64,000 nt of DNA, from assembly GCF_014851865.1 (NCBI RefSeq), contig NZ_JACVAM010000001.1, forward strand, positions 372,001 to 436,000, given 5' to 3'. The first letter of the stretch is position 1. The number at the start of each line of letters is the position of its first letter. Positions 1 through 8,343 of the stretch are shown here, piece after piece. This stretch comes from Pseudomonas sp. PDM16. GTDB taxonomy: Bacteria; Pseudomonadota; Gammaproteobacteria; Pseudomonadales; Pseudomonadaceae. A model generated the notes under the pieces. That model saw only the letters and a list, made by a program, of their open reading frames with translations. It searched no databases and was not told the DNA's origin. The position numbers were made by a program, and so were the translations under genes.

Positions 1-26
1 AGGAACCAGAAGATGTTGAGGCTCAT
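1..26 (-). CDS. ssuD: FMNH2-dependent alkanesulfonate monooxygenase, 5' end only
   Basis: Only the first codons are in the window. They read MSLNIFWF on the minus strand, which is the usual start of SsuD, and are preceded by a strong AAGGAG ribosome-binding site about 8 nt upstream. SsuD releases sulfite from alkanesulfonates using FMNH2 supplied by SsuE. Its place just downstream of ssuA fits the Pseudomonas lsfA-ssuEADCB(F) order. The gene continues beyond position 1, so nothing can be said about its integrity. Confidence 0.75.
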
Positions 27-85
27 GGAGTGGTCTCCTTAGATGAAATCGGTGTCGCCGCGGCCGTCTGGCCGCGGCGTAGGGC

Positions 86-1048
86 TTACTGCTGCGCGAC
101 CTTGGCCGGCGGAGTCCAGATCACGTCCTTGATGCTGAGCTTCTTGGGGATCAGCTTGAGGTCGGTGAAGGTGTCGGCGATCTTCTGCTGCGCGGTGATC
201 ACCTCCGGGGTGATGAACTGCGCGCCGTAGCCCTGGCGCTCGACGGCCTGACGGGTGATTTCCGGCGACAGGCCGATCAGCGGGGCGACCTGGCTGGTGG
301 CCTCATCAAGGTTGCCCTTGACCCACTCGCCGACGCCGCGGATTTCCTCGACCAGCACGCCGATCACCTGCGGGTTCTTCTCGGCGTAGGGGCGGGTGGC
401 CAGGTAGAACTGGTGGTTGTCGACCAGGCCACTGCCATCACGCAGGCTGCGTGCCTGCAGCTGGTGCTCGGCGGCGGACTGGAAGGGGTCCCAGATCACC
501 CAGGCGTCGACGCTGCCACGCTCGAAAGCGGCGCGGGCATCGGCCGGCGGCAGGTACACGGGCTGGATGTCGCTGTATTTCAGGCCGGCATCTTCCAGGG
601 CGCGCACCAGCAGGTAGTGCACGTTGGAACCCTTGTTCAGGGCGACCTTCTTGCCCTTGAGTTCGCTCACCGACTTGATCGCGGAATCCTTCGGTACCAG
701 GATCGCCTCGCCGGTCGGTGCTGGCGGCTCGTGAGCCACGTAGAGCAGGTCGGCACCGGCAGCCTGGGCGAACACCGGCGGGGTCTCGCCGGTCACGCCG
801 AAGTCCACCGAGCCGACGTTGAGCCCTTCGAGCAGCTGCGGGCCGCCCGGGAACTCGGTCCATTTCACCTCGACGCCCTGCTCGGCCAGCCGCTTCTCCA
901 GCGTGCCCTTGGCCTTGAGCAGCACCAGGGTGCCGTATTTCTGATAGCCGATACGCAGTGTCTCAGCCTGAGCTTGGGTGATGGCGCCAAAGCTGATGGC
1001 CGCTGCAAGCAGGGCGACCAGGCTCCGACGCAAAGTGATGGTGCGCAT
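86..1048 (-). CDS. ssuA: Sulfonate ABC transporter periplasmic substrate-binding protein
   Basis: A 320-residue protein with a Sec signal peptide (charged MRTITLRRS, hydrophobic core, cleavage near QAQA-ET at about residue 29). After it comes the SsuA/TauA-type start ETLRIGYQKYGTLVLLK and later ...VDAWVIWDPF, typical of NMT1/SsuA-family solute-binding proteins. It should capture aliphatic sulfonates and deliver them to the SsuBC transporter, whose genes lie outside the window. It sits 59 nt upstream of ssuD and about 100 nt downstream of ssuE in the lsfA-ssuEAD order. It resembles the protein at 10029-11009 more than the one at 7274-8245. Confidence 0.92.
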   Translation of the reverse strand: MRTITLRRSLVALLAAAISFGAITQAQAETLRIGYQKYGTLVLLKAKGTLEKRLAEQGVEVKWTEFPGGPQLLEGLNVGSVDFGVTGETPPVFAQAAGADLLYVAHEPPAPTGEAILVPKDSAIKSVSELKGKKVALNKGSNVHYLLVRALEDAGLKYSDIQPVYLPPADARAAFERGSVDAWVIWDPFQSAAEHQLQARSLRDGSGLVDNHQFYLATRPYAEKNPQVIGVLVEEIRGVGEWVKGNLDEATSQVAPLIGLSPEITRQAVERQGYGAQFITPEVITAQQKIADTFTDLKLIPKKLSIKDVIWTPPAKVAQQ

Positions 1049-1151
1049 GGCGCTCTCCTTTGCAGTGGGTGTCTTGGTTGGCTACCTGCTTGCCCGTTGG
1101 CGGGCGAGTAAGGTGGGGTATTACGGGACTTACAGGCGGGCAAAGCCCGGA

Positions 1152-1745
1152 TCAGATACTCCAGCGGGCGTTTACCAGCCGGTCGTTCAACAGGTTCGGG
1201 TCGATCGGCTTCGGCCGGCGCGCCAGGGCGGCAACCAGCTGTTCCACCGACTCGTCGAGACGCTCGCGCAATTCATCGTCGATGCGGGCGGGATGGTCCC
1301 CTTCCGGATAGGCGATCTGCTTGTCCACGGCGAACACGCCGGGGAGCATCTCCTGGGCTTTCAGCGCCGCCAGTACCGGCTTCAGCGCATAGTCCACGGC
1401 CAGCAAATGGGCGGGGCTGCCGCCACTGGCGATGGGCAGTACCGCCTTGTGCGCCAGGGCGCGCTCCGGCAGCAGGTCGAGCAATACTTTCAGCGCGCCG
1501 GTGAAGGACGCCTTGTACACCGGAGTGGCGACCACCAGGCCATCGGCACTGGCCACCGCCGCCTGTAGCTGCTGCACGGCAGGGCTGGCGAAGTCGGCAT
1601 GCAGCAGGGCCTCGGCCGGGAAGTCACGGACCCGTAGCAGGCTGACCTCCAGACCATGGGCCTGCAGGCGCTGGCTGACGTATTCCAGCAGCAGTTCGGT
1701 GCGTGAGCGCGCCGATGGGCTGCCGGACAACAGAACAACGTGCAT
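1152..1745 (-). CDS. ssuE: NAD(P)H-dependent FMN reductase of the sulfonate pathway
   Basis: 197 residues with a flavodoxin-like fold start, [17 protein letters not shown], whose SGSP(S)xxSRT segment is the FMN phosphate-binding loop of the SsuE/MsuE family. Length matches the family. It supplies reduced FMN to the monooxygenase SsuD in the cytoplasm. It begins only 9 nt after lsfA ends, so the two are surely cotranscribed, and it precedes ssuA. This lsfA-ssuE-ssuA-ssuD order is the one known from pseudomonads and supports sulfur-starvation control. Confidence 0.93.
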
Positions 1746-1754
1746 GGGCGCCCC

Positions 1755-2393
<639 letters not shown>

Positions 2394-2426
2394 GGTGCTC
2401 TCCTTCAGGTTCGTTGCGTGGGGCCT

Positions 2427-2480
2427 ACTATGCTCAGGAACTTAAAGGATGAAAAAGAATAAATAATGATTTATTTATTC
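2427..2480 (-). promoter_or_regulatory. lsfA-ssu promoter with GAATAA-N12-TTATTC box
   Basis: On the minus strand, -35 TTTTCA (2450-2455) and -10 CATAGT (2427-2432) are 17 bp apart. One base upstream of the -35 is a perfect dyad, GAATAA (2457-2462) and TTATTC (2475-2480), with a 12-nt spacer. The weak -35 plus adjacent dyad is what an activator-dependent promoter looks like. CysB is the obvious candidate but this is inference. Confidence 0.55.
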
Positions 2481-2535
2481 CTTTTTAAGATATAAAAATC
2501 CACAACAAATGCATAAGCATCTAATCAATTATTCT

Positions 2536-2564
2536 TTCAATGAATAAGCAACAACTCATATAGT
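2536..2564 (+). promoter_or_regulatory. Putative sbp promoter
   Basis: A -10 TATAGT (2559-2564) lies 17 bp downstream of a poor -35, TTCAAT (2536-2541), 31 bp before the start codon at 2596. A second dyad, TTATTC (2529-2534) and GAATAA (2542-2547), overlaps the -35. The whole 2440-2570 stretch is AT-rich in a GC-rich genome and serves lsfA and this gene divergently. Confidence 0.4.
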
Positions 2565-2595
2565 CTGCACCGCTCTCCCATTCCAAGGACGCCAG

Positions 2596-3591
2596 ATGAA
2601 ACGCCTACTACCCTTCTCCCTGCTCGCCGCCAGCTTCGTCTTCGCCACTTCCGCCCAGGCCGCGAGCCTGCTCAACGTCTCCTATGACGTGATGCGCGAC
2701 TTCTACAAGGGCTACAACACCGCCTTCCAGAAGCACTGGCAGGCCGAAGGCAACAAGCCGGTGACCATCCAGATGTCCCACGGCGGCTCCAGCAAGCAGG
2801 CCCGCGCCGTGATCGACGGCCTGCCGGCTGACGTCATCACCATGAACATGGCCACTGACATCAACGCCCTCGCCGAGCACGGCAAACTGATCCCCGAAGA
2901 CTGGGCCACGCGCCTGCCGAACCACAGCGCCCCCTTCACCTCCGCCACCGTGTTCATCGTGCGCAAGGGCAACCCCAAGGCCTTGAAGGACTGGCCAGAC
3001 CTGCTCAAGGATGGCGTACAGGTCGTGGTGCCAAACCCGAAGACCTCGGGCAACGGCCGCTACACCTACCTCTCCGCCTGGGGCTACGTGCTGCAGAACG
3101 GCGGCGACGAGACCAAGGCCAAGGACTTCGTCGGCAAGCTGTTCAAGCAGGCACCGGTGCTGGACACCGGTGGCCGCGCCGCCACCACCACTTTCATCCA
3201 GAACCAGATCGGCGATGTGCTGGTGACCTTCGAGAACGAGGCTGAGATGATCGCCCGCGAGTTCGGTCGCGGCGGTTTCGAAGTGGTCTACCCGAGCGTG
3301 TCCGCCGAGGCCGAGCCGCCGGTGGCGGTGGTCGACAAAGTGGTCGACAAGAAAGGCACCCGCGCCGAGGCCGAGGCCTACCTGAAGTACCTGTGGTCCG
3401 AGGAAGGCCAGCGCATCGCCGCCAACAACTACCTGCGCCCACGTGACGAGAAGATCCTTGCCGAATTCTCCGACCGCTTCCCCAAGGTCACCTTCCTCAA
3501 CGTGAACAAGACCTTCGGCGACTGGCCGAGCATCCAGAAGACCCACTTCAATGACGGTGGCGTGTTCGACCAGATCTATGGCGCCCAGTAA
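2596..3591 (+). CDS. Periplasmic sulfate-binding protein, orphan copy
   Basis: 331 residues with a signal peptide (cleavage after SAQA at about residue 23) followed by the Sbp/CysP-type start SLLNVSYDVMRDFYKGYN. The [15 protein letters not shown] segment is the sulfate-pocket region of this family. It would bind sulfate (or thiosulfate) for the CysTWA permease. No permease genes follow; a terminator comes directly after. It is a paralogue of the oscA-linked Sbp at 15647-16645, sharing [21 protein letters not shown] and the C-terminal [14 protein letters not shown].

. It faces lsfA divergently, which points to sulfur-starvation expression. Confidence 0.88.
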   Translation: MKRLLPFSLLAASFVFATSAQAASLLNVSYDVMRDFYKGYNTAFQKHWQAEGNKPVTIQMSHGGSSKQARAVIDGLPADVITMNMATDINALAEHGKLIPEDWATRLPNHSAPFTSATVFIVRKGNPKALKDWPDLLKDGVQVVVPNPKTSGNGRYTYLSAWGYVLQNGGDETKAKDFVGKLFKQAPVLDTGGRAATTTFIQNQIGDVLVTFENEAEMIAREFGRGGFEVVYPSVSAEAEPPVAVVDKVVDKKGTRAEAEAYLKYLWSEEGQRIAANNYLRPRDEKILAEFSDRFPKVTFLNVNKTFGDWPSIQKTHFNDGGVFDQIYGAQ

Positions 3592-3606
3592 GCACCGCGT
3601 GAAACA

Positions 3607-3631
3607 AGCCCGGCCTGATGCCGGGCTTTTT
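3607..3631 (+). terminator. Rho-independent terminator after the orphan sbp
   Basis: Stem AGCCCGG (3607-3613) / CCGGGCT (3621-3627), 7-nt loop, then a run of T residues, 15 nt after the stop codon. Confidence 0.85.
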
Positions 3632-3651
3632 CATGAGCGTTCTTTATTGAT

Positions 3652-4053
3652 TCAAGCCAACACCGGCTCCGAGCGTTTCATGCCGAGCAGCTCCAGCTCC
3701 AGGAACAGCAGCACCAGCGCTGCCTGTGTAACGACGAACACCTGGCCGAGCAGGTTGGGCGAGATCCAGCCGGAGAACAGCAGTACCAGGCTGTCGATCG
3801 CCCACATGGCGTTGATCGCGATGACTACCCACACGAGTCGGCGACTGATCGTCTCCTGGCTGCCCATCCACACAAGGAACAGGCCGAGTGGCAGCAGGAT
3901 CAACCCCGCAGCCAGCAACAGATCGCCGGGCAGGGCCAGCAGGTTGGCATACCAGCTGTTGAGCAGGATAAGCAGCGAACCGCAAGCGAGCCCCATCAGG
4001 CCATCGGCAAGCAGGGCACGGCGCAACAGCGGAGAAGCGTTCAGGGTAGTCAT
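3652..4053 (-). CDS. Small integral membrane protein of unknown function
   Basis: 133 residues with about four predicted transmembrane segments, for example LLADGLMGLACGSLLILL near the N-terminus and a leucine-rich hydrophobic stretch at the C-terminus. I chose the ATG at 4053 because GGAGG lies 7 nt upstream; an in-frame upstream ATG at 4176 has no ribosome-binding site and would overlap the divergent regulator. No catalytic motif is visible and I do not recognise the family with certainty. It is transcribed away from the XRE regulator at 4179, which may control it. Confidence 0.65.
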   Translation of the reverse strand: MTTLNASPLLRRALLADGLMGLACGSLLILLNSWYANLLALPGDLLLAAGLILLPLGLFLVWMGSQETISRRLVWVVIAINAMWAIDSLVLLFSGWISPNLLGQVFVVTQAALVLLFLELELLGMKRSEPVLA

Positions 4054-4178
4054 GGCGAAACCTCCAGAGAGCGGCGCCGGATTGGCGCCTGGCCATAGCG
4101 TTCTCCCAATGCGCGATGCCAGTCGATTACGCGCCAGGTAATGGCCGCGATAACGCCCCTGGTCTATCGTCCGCAACC

Positions 4179-4964
4179 ATGAACACAGCCAATCATCCCG
4201 TCGGCGCCCTGTTGCGCCAGTGGCGCCAGCGCCGCCGCCTGAGCCAACTCGACCTCGCCTGCGAGGCGGACATCTCCACCCGCCACCTGAGCTTCGTCGA
4301 GACGGGCCGCGCCCTGCCCAGCCGCGAAATGCTGCTGCACCTGGCCGAGCAGCTGGAGATTCCGCTGCGCGAACGCAACCGACTGCTTACCGCGGCTGGT
4401 TATGCGCCGCTGTACAGCCAGCATGGCCTGGACGACCCCGCGCTGGCCGCCGCCCGTGCCGCCATCGACCAGTTGCTCAAGGCCCACGAGCCCTATCCGG
4501 CACTGACCATCGATCGCCAGTGGAACCTGCTGGCGGCCAACCGCTCGGTGGCCCCCTTCCTCGCCGGCCTGCCGGCTGAACTGCTCGGCCCGCCTCTCAA
4601 TGTGCTGCGCATCTCGCTGCACCCGGAAGGGCTGGCACCGCGCATCGTCAACCTGGCGCAATGGCGCGCCTACCTGCTGATGCGCTTGCAGCACGACATC
4701 GACATCAGCGGCGATCCGCAATTGATGGCCCTTCAGCAGGAACTGCTGAGCTACCCCGCGCCCCTGGAGCCAGCCGAGGCGCTGCCGGAGAGCGTGCTGA
4801 TGCCGCTGCAGTTCCAGACCGACCAGGGCGTGCTGAGCATGATCAGTACCACCACGGTATTCGGTACACCCAACGACGTGACCCTGGCCGAGCTGGCACT
4901 GGAAACCTTCTTCCCGGCCGACGAGGCAAGCGCGGCGTACCTGCGGCAACTGACTCAGAGCTAG
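4179..4964 (+). CDS. XRE-family transcriptional regulator, MmyB-like
   Basis: 261 residues. An N-terminal helix-turn-helix (residues about 8-65, LLRQWRQRRRLSQLDLACEA then STRHLSFVETGRALPSREM) is followed by the MmyB-like ligand-binding region (HEPYPALTIDRQWNLLAANR, then ...PEGLAPRIVNLAQWRAYLL). I start it at the ATG at 4179, which gives the usual N-terminus of this family; a longer frame opens at 4116 but would run into the neighbour's leader. It is divergent from the membrane protein at 3652-4053, the usual arrangement for a regulator and its target. Ligand unknown. Confidence 0.85.
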   Translation: MNTANHPVGALLRQWRQRRRLSQLDLACEADISTRHLSFVETGRALPSREMLLHLAEQLEIPLRERNRLLTAAGYAPLYSQHGLDDPALAAARAAIDQLLKAHEPYPALTIDRQWNLLAANRSVAPFLAGLPAELLGPPLNVLRISLHPEGLAPRIVNLAQWRAYLLMRLQHDIDISGDPQLMALQQELLSYPAPLEPAEALPESVLMPLQFQTDQGVLSMISTTTVFGTPNDVTLAELALETFFPADEASAAYLRQLTQS

Positions 4965-5030
4965 TCCGCGCTTGCAGGTCGGCACGCTTGCCCCCATCTT
5001 GAACACCCCATCAGGAAAGCGGACAGCGCC

Positions 5031-5651
5031 ATGCTCGAACTCGTCTCGGTCGTCACCATCACCCTGCTCGCCGTGATCAGCCCCGGTGCCGACTTCGCCA
5101 TGGTCAGCCGCAACAGCATGTTCCTCTCGCGCCGCGCCGGCCTGCTCACGGCGCTGGGTATCAGCCTCGGCGTACTGGTCCACGTGACCTATTCGATGCT
5201 CGGCATCGGCCTGCTGATTTCCCAGTCGATTGTGCTGTTCAACCTGGTCAAATTCGCCGGCGCCGCCTACCTGATCTGGCTCGGTATCGGCATGCTGCGC
5301 AGCCGCAAGGTCGACCCGCAGCAGGTGGTCACCGCGTCGCAGCTGAGCGACTGGCAGGCGCTGCGCATAGGCTTCCTGACCAACGCGCTGAACCCCAAAA
5401 CCACGCTGTTCGTGGTCGCCCTGTTCACCCAGGTGATCAGCCCGGACACGGCCACCCTGACCCAGCTCGGCTACGGCCTGTTCATGGCTGCCGCCCACCT
5501 GTTCTGGTTTGCCCTCGTGGCTTATGGATTATCGTCGGAGGCTGCACGCGGCTTCGTCGCCCGCAGCCGACACCTGATCGAGCGCGCCATCGGCGGTGTG
5601 CTGGTCGCACTGGGTCTTGGCCTGGCCGCTTCTTCGCTGCAGCGCAGCTGA
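5031..5651 (+). CDS. LysE/RhtB-family amino acid exporter
   Basis: 206 residues, the normal length of LysE/RhtB exporters, with the family start VSVVTITLLAVISPGADFAMV and five to six hydrophobic helices. The segment ...GFLTNALNPKTTLFVVALF is also a family hallmark. It should export an amino acid or derivative across the inner membrane. The substrate cannot be read from sequence. It begins 66 nt after the XRE regulator and could be coexpressed with it. Confidence 0.85.
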   Translation: MLELVSVVTITLLAVISPGADFAMVSRNSMFLSRRAGLLTALGISLGVLVHVTYSMLGIGLLISQSIVLFNLVKFAGAAYLIWLGIGMLRSRKVDPQQVVTASQLSDWQALRIGFLTNALNPKTTLFVVALFTQVISPDTATLTQLGYGLFMAAAHLFWFALVAYGLSSEAARGFVARSRHLIERAIGGVLVALGLGLAASSLQRS

Positions 5652-5652
5652 T

Positions 5653-5677
5653 AAAAAAACCGGGCCATAAGGCCCGG
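5653..5677 (-). terminator. Terminator for the minus-strand ABC transporter operon
   Basis: Stem CCGGGCC/GGCCCGG (5660-5677, loop of 4) followed, on the minus strand, by seven T residues. It serves the ABC operon ending at 5703; on the plus strand it lacks a T-run, though its stem may also slow transcription from the LysE gene. Confidence 0.8.
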
Positions 5678-5702
5678 AAACAGCTTCCACCTTGAGGTTC
5701 GT

Positions 5703-6431
5703 TTACAGCGTCAGCTCGGTCAGCTCGGTCAGCGCCTCGCCACGCAGGTAGGCCAGCTCGGCCGAGCGACGATCGCGCGGATGCGGCAGCGGCACGGCCA
5801 GCTCGCGCTGGATACGACTAGGGCTGCCGCCGAGGATCAACACCCGGTCGCTGAGGTAGAACGCCTCGTCCAGGTCGTGGGTGACCAGCAGCAGGGCGAT
5901 GCCATAGGCGTCAGCCAGATGTACCACCAGGTCCTGCAGTTTCATCCGGGTAAAGGCATCCACCGCGCTGAACGGCTCGTCCAACAGCAACACCTGCGGA
6001 CGCTGGTACAGTCCACGGGCGATCGCCACGCGCTGCGCCATACCGCCGGAGAGTTGCTTGGGCAGCTTGTCGCCCTGGCCGCCCAGGCCTACGTCTGCCA
6101 GCAGCTGTTCGATCCAGGCGCCGTCGGCCGCGCGACCCTCAGCGAAACCGATGTTCTGCGCCACGTTCAGCCAGGGCAGCAGACGCGGCTCCTGGAACAC
6201 CACGCCGATGCCGCTGCCACCACCGAAATCCAGCAGCGGGTTATGCGCCAACCCGCCGGTGAAATCCTGATCGAGACCGGCGGCAATGCGCAGCAGGGTG
6301 CTCTTGCCGCAGCCACTGGGACCGAGCAGGCTGATGATCTCGCCGGGCGCCAGGGCCAGGCTGACGTCATCGAGCACCCGCACGCCGGCGTAAGACTTGC
6401 GGATGTCTCGCAGCTCCAGCAATGCGCTCAT
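5703..6431 (-). CDS. Sulfonate/sulfate-ester-type ABC transporter ATPase
   Basis: 242 residues of the SsuB/TauB class. Walker A GPSGCGKST, signature LSGGMAQRVAIARGL, Walker [10 protein letters not shown] and the H-loop VTHD are all present. It energises the permease encoded 1 nt upstream. Third gene of a binding protein-permease-ATPase operon reading leftward from 8245. The family also includes nitrate and taurine transporters; the sulfur context favours a sulfonate or sulfate ester. Confidence 0.9.
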   Translation of the reverse strand: MSALLELRDIRKSYAGVRVLDDVSLALAPGEIISLLGPSGCGKSTLLRIAAGLDQDFTGGLAHNPLLDFGGGSGIGVVFQEPRLLPWLNVAQNIGFAEGRAADGAWIEQLLADVGLGGQGDKLPKQLSGGMAQRVAIARGLYQRPQVLLLDEPFSAVDAFTRMKLQDLVVHLADAYGIALLLVTHDLDEAFYLSDRVLILGGSPSRIQRELAVPLPHPRDRRSAELAYLRGEALTELTELTL

Positions 6432-6432
6432 C

Positions 6433-7272
6433 TCAGCTCTCCCCGCCCGTGAAATTGTCGCGCCAGCGCAGCGTGCGTTGTTCCAGACGCTTGAGCAGGC
6501 TGTCGCTGAGCTTGCCCATTACCGCCAGGGTGATGATGGCCACCAGCACCAGGTCCGGGCGCGAGGTTTCGCGGCCATCGGTGAGCAGGTAGCCGATGCC
6601 CTCGGTGGCCGCCAGCAGCTCGGCAGCAACCACACACAGCCAGGCCATCGACAGGCCGTTGCGCAACCCGGTGAACAGGTAAGGCTGGGCGGCCGGCACG
6701 AAGATCCGCCGGATCTGCTGGCTGCGCGGCAGGCGATACAGTTCACCGAGCTCCACCAGCTTGCGGTCGACGTTGCGGATGCCGGCCACCAGGTTCATGT
6801 ACACCGGGAAGAACGAGCCGATGGCGATCAGGGTGACCTTGGAGGTCTCGTCGATGCCCAGCCAGATCAGCAGCAGCGGTACCCAGGCCAGGCCGGGCAC
6901 TGCGCGCAGGGCTTGGAAGGTCGGATCGAGATAAGCCTCCAGACGCTGGCTGATACCTACCGCAGAACCCAGCAGCAGCGCCAGCGAGGCGCCGATGGCG
7001 AAGCCGGACAGAACCCGCAGGGTACTCGCCAGGATGTGTTCCCACAGCGGACCTTCGGCCAGCTCCAGCACGCTCTGCGCCAGTTCGCTGGGCGCCGGCA
7101 TCAGGTAGCTGGGAATCCAGCCCAGGCGCACCACGGTTTCCAGCAGTACCAGCAGCACCACCGGCACTGCCCAGCCACGCAGCGCGCTCAGGCGGGCAGC
7201 GAGCGCGGTCGGCCGCGCCGAGGCACGTGGCTTCGCCTCCGTCCCGGCCGCCACGCTGGTTGCGCGTGTCAT
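6433..7272 (-). CDS. Sulfonate-type ABC transporter permease
   Basis: 279 residues with a charged, cytosolic N-terminus (MTRATSVAAGTEAKPRAS) and about six membrane helices. The EAA-type loop, VAGIRNVDRKLVELGELYRL, is the contact site for the ATPase. The LLIWLGIDETSKV segment is typical of SsuC/TauC. One-base gaps separate it from both neighbours in the operon, implying translational coupling. Confidence 0.9.
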   Translation of the reverse strand: MTRATSVAAGTEAKPRASARPTALAARLSALRGWAVPVVLLVLLETVVRLGWIPSYLMPAPSELAQSVLELAEGPLWEHILASTLRVLSGFAIGASLALLLGSAVGISQRLEAYLDPTFQALRAVPGLAWVPLLLIWLGIDETSKVTLIAIGSFFPVYMNLVAGIRNVDRKLVELGELYRLPRSQQIRRIFVPAAQPYLFTGLRNGLSMAWLCVVAAELLAATEGIGYLLTDGRETSRPDLVLVAIITLAVMGKLSDSLLKRLEQRTLRWRDNFTGGES

Positions 7273-7273
7273 C

Positions 7274-8245
7274 TCAATTGGCCTCGATCACGGGCTGCGC
7301 CAGGCGCGCATCGATCAGGCTGCTCAGCGTGCCCTGCACATCGGCATTGCGACGCAGCACGCCATCGGCCTGCAGCAAGGGAACCACGGGTTCGATGGCG
7401 GCCAGGTGCTGCTGGCCCGGCAACGGGCGGCTGAGGTCGTAGCGACCCAACTGCAGCTTGATCACCTCGACCGGCAACTGGGTCTCACCGGAGATCAGCG
7501 TGGCGGCTTCGTCCGGGTTGGCGATGATCCAGCGGCGCGCCCGCTCGTAGGCCTGCAGCACGGTGCCGACGGCATCCGGATGGTCGTCGAGGAAGCTGTC
7601 GCGGGTGTTGAGGAAGGCGCCGAGGCCGAAGCTGTCGTTGCGGTAGAGGAAACGCGCACCGGCCAGTTCGGCGGCGGCCATGTGCGGGTCGAGACCGGCC
7701 CAGGCATCGACACGTCCCTGCTCCAGAGCAGTGCGGCCGTCCGGGTGTTGCAGGTGGACAATCTTGATGTCATCCGGCGTCAGGCCATTGGCCTGCAGCG
7801 AACGCAGCAGGAAGAAGTAGGGATCGGTGCCCTTGGTAGCGGCGACCTGCTTGCCCTTGAGTTGATCGATCGAGCCGAGCGCCGAATCTTTCTGTACCAG
7901 CAACGCGCTGGGCACATACCAGAGGTAGCTGTAGATGGCCTTCACCGGCTGGCCGTTGGCCCGGCTGACGAACGCGGAGATGCTCGAGGTCAGGGCGAAA
8001 TCGGAGGCGCCGCTGTTGAGGAATTCCAGGGAGTTGTTGCTGCCGCGCGACAGCACCCAGCGCACCTGTGTGCCCTGTTTGCCGAAGGCGTCCTCCAGCC
8101 AGCCGTTGTGTTTCACCACCAGGCTTTCCGGGGAGTAGAAGGCGTAGTCGAGACGGATTTCGTCGAGTTTTTCGGCGTGGGCGCCGAAGGACAGGAGCGC
8201 TGCCAGAACGGCAGTCAGCCCCCGACGCAAGGTATGCAGACCCAT
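7274..8245 (-). CDS. Sulfonate-type ABC transporter substrate-binding protein
   Basis: 323 residues. A signal peptide (MGLHTLRRGLTAVLAALLSF, cleavage after AHA) precedes an SsuA/AtsR-like mature domain (EIRLDYAFYSPESLVVKHNG, ...VDAWAGLDPH). I chose the ATG at 8245 because AGGAG lies 8 nt upstream; an ATG five codons earlier sits inside that ribosome-binding site. First gene of the ABC operon. It is clearly diverged from SsuA at 86-1048, so it probably recognises a different organosulfur compound, such as a sulfate ester or aryl sulfonate. Confidence 0.85.
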   Translation of the reverse strand: MGLHTLRRGLTAVLAALLSFGAHAEKLDEIRLDYAFYSPESLVVKHNGWLEDAFGKQGTQVRWVLSRGSNNSLEFLNSGASDFALTSSISAFVSRANGQPVKAIYSYLWYVPSALLVQKDSALGSIDQLKGKQVAATKGTDPYFFLLRSLQANGLTPDDIKIVHLQHPDGRTALEQGRVDAWAGLDPHMAAAELAGARFLYRNDSFGLGAFLNTRDSFLDDHPDAVGTVLQAYERARRWIIANPDEAATLISGETQLPVEVIKLQLGRYDLSRPLPGQQHLAAIEPVVPLLQADGVLRRNADVQGTLSSLIDARLAQPVIEAN

Positions 8246-8310
8246 GGGTCTTCTCCTCATGCTTGGGGTTGATGCCTTCCGGCCCGAATGTCGGACTGGT
8301 CAGGAAGGTA

Positions 8311-8336
8311 CCGGGAGGGGACTTTTCCCCTCCCGG
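8311..8336 (-). other. Strong stem-loop between porin and binding-protein genes
   Basis: Stem CCGGGAGGGG/CCCCTCCCGG (10 bp) with a 6-nt loop, 7 nt after the porin stop and without a T-run. It may act as a partial terminator or as a 3' stabiliser of the porin message, letting porin and ABC genes share one transcript at different levels. Confidence 0.6.
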
Positions 8337-8343
8337 GAATGGG

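Noticed and set aside
5653..5677. Terminator for the LysE-family gene
   Set aside because: The T-run is on the minus strand, so it primarily ends the ABC operon; on the plus strand only the stem is present.
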